Shown here piece after piece: positions 31,327 through 31,451 of a DNA stretch of 31,451 nt. The stretch is from Prevotellaceae bacterium UBA6858 (GTDB lineage Bacteria; Bacteroidota; Bacteroidia; Bacteroidales; Bacteroidaceae). Below the pieces are notes generated by a model. It did no database searches. It saw only the letters and a list, made by a program, of their open reading frames with translations, and had not been told where the DNA came from. The DNA lies in assembly GCA_002451695.1 (NCBI GenBank), contig DKDC01000014.1, positions 11,275 to 42,725 of the forward strand, written 5' to 3'. The first letter of the stretch is position 1; every line of letters begins with the position of its first letter. Position numbers and translations under genes: made by a program.

Positions 31327-31451
31327 GCGTAAGGTGTTGATTTGCAGAAAAATATCAACACGAAGGTTGTCTGGTGTAACGATTTGTTTTTCAAAGGTTT
31401 GAAAATGTGGAAAAAAGGTCTGATGTAATTTGAATTATATCAGACATAATT
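31327..31451 (+). repeat. Dispersed palindromic repeat (copy F, cut by window end)
   Basis: The 5' arm from GCGTAA (31327) to GTAATT (31430) is 104 bp, identical in length to copy C, sharing CTGGTGTAACGATTTG (31371-31386), TTTTTCAAAGGTTTG and GGAAAAAAGGTCTGATGTAA. It enters a near-perfect palindrome (31419-31444: TCTGATGTAATTT / GAATTATATCAGA) followed by CATAATT, where the window stops. The antisense reading frame at 31185-31394 is produced by this repeat. Confidence 0.78.

Overview
The window comes from a member of the Bacteroidota, most likely a gut Bacteroidales (Muribaculaceae- or Prevotellaceae-like); the family-level placement is inference. The signs are: genes without Shine-Dalgarno sites; promoters with the Bacteroidota -7 box TAnnTTTG, several with a TTG exactly 20 nt upstream; Bacteroidota-typical proteins (DUF4831, a TamL-type Omp85 lipoprotein, a BASS transporter, GH2/GH43/GH99-like hydrolases); and a conserved hpt-adk-obgE-pgeF-M23 gene string. 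No phage, insertion sequence, CRISPR array or rRNA was seen.

Layout. 1-1167: a DUF2867 gene between two copies of a dispersed repeat. 1168-2922 (minus): HTH-like protein, BASS transporter and a small membrane protein, tightly coupled. 3026-9967 (minus): a seven-gene housekeeping/envelope operon read hpt, adk, obgE, pgeF, tandem-M23 protein, nnr, DUF4831. 10374-11249 (minus): EamA exporter. 11432-14825 (plus): a five-gene envelope operon with a tiny secreted sorting-domain-like protein, a lipoprotein L,D-transpeptidase, an ECF sigma factor, a probable anti-sigma factor and a CpxP/Spy-like periplasmic protein, behind a good promoter. 15365-16828: DASS carboxylate transporter. 16902-20160: a GH-D-like lipoprotein, mazG and a GH43 enzyme. 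20189-21367 (minus): GH99-like protein. 21483-21555 (minus): tRNA-Lys(CTT). 21929-22714 (minus): metallo-beta-lactamase-fold hydrolase. 22802-23254 (plus): small lipoprotein whose 3' end overlaps tamL. 23220-26400 (minus): lptB-tamL. 26551-28072 (plus): mlaE-mlaF. 28114-28917: TrmH-family methyltransferase. 28984-31098 (minus): GH2 enzyme.

Much of the region serves the cell envelope: lipopolysaccharide export (LptB), outer-membrane protein insertion (TamL), phospholipid transport (MlaEF), peptidoglycan editing and cleavage (PgeF, M23, L,D-transpeptidase) and a likely envelope-stress sigma module. The rest is metabolite repair and nucleotide salvage (Nnr, Adk, Hpt, MazG) and scattered secreted glycan hydrolases without SusC/SusD.

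The most unusual feature is an intergenic repeat family present in six places (1-40, 900-1015, 10172-10340, 14951-15112, about 21751-21905, 31327-end). Four copies share a conserved ~104-bp 5' arm with nearly fixed length, followed by palindromic half-sites (TCTGATGTA / TACATCAGA) that recur at a 21-22 bp period. I do not recognise it as a described element; it is the best candidate here for something undescribed.
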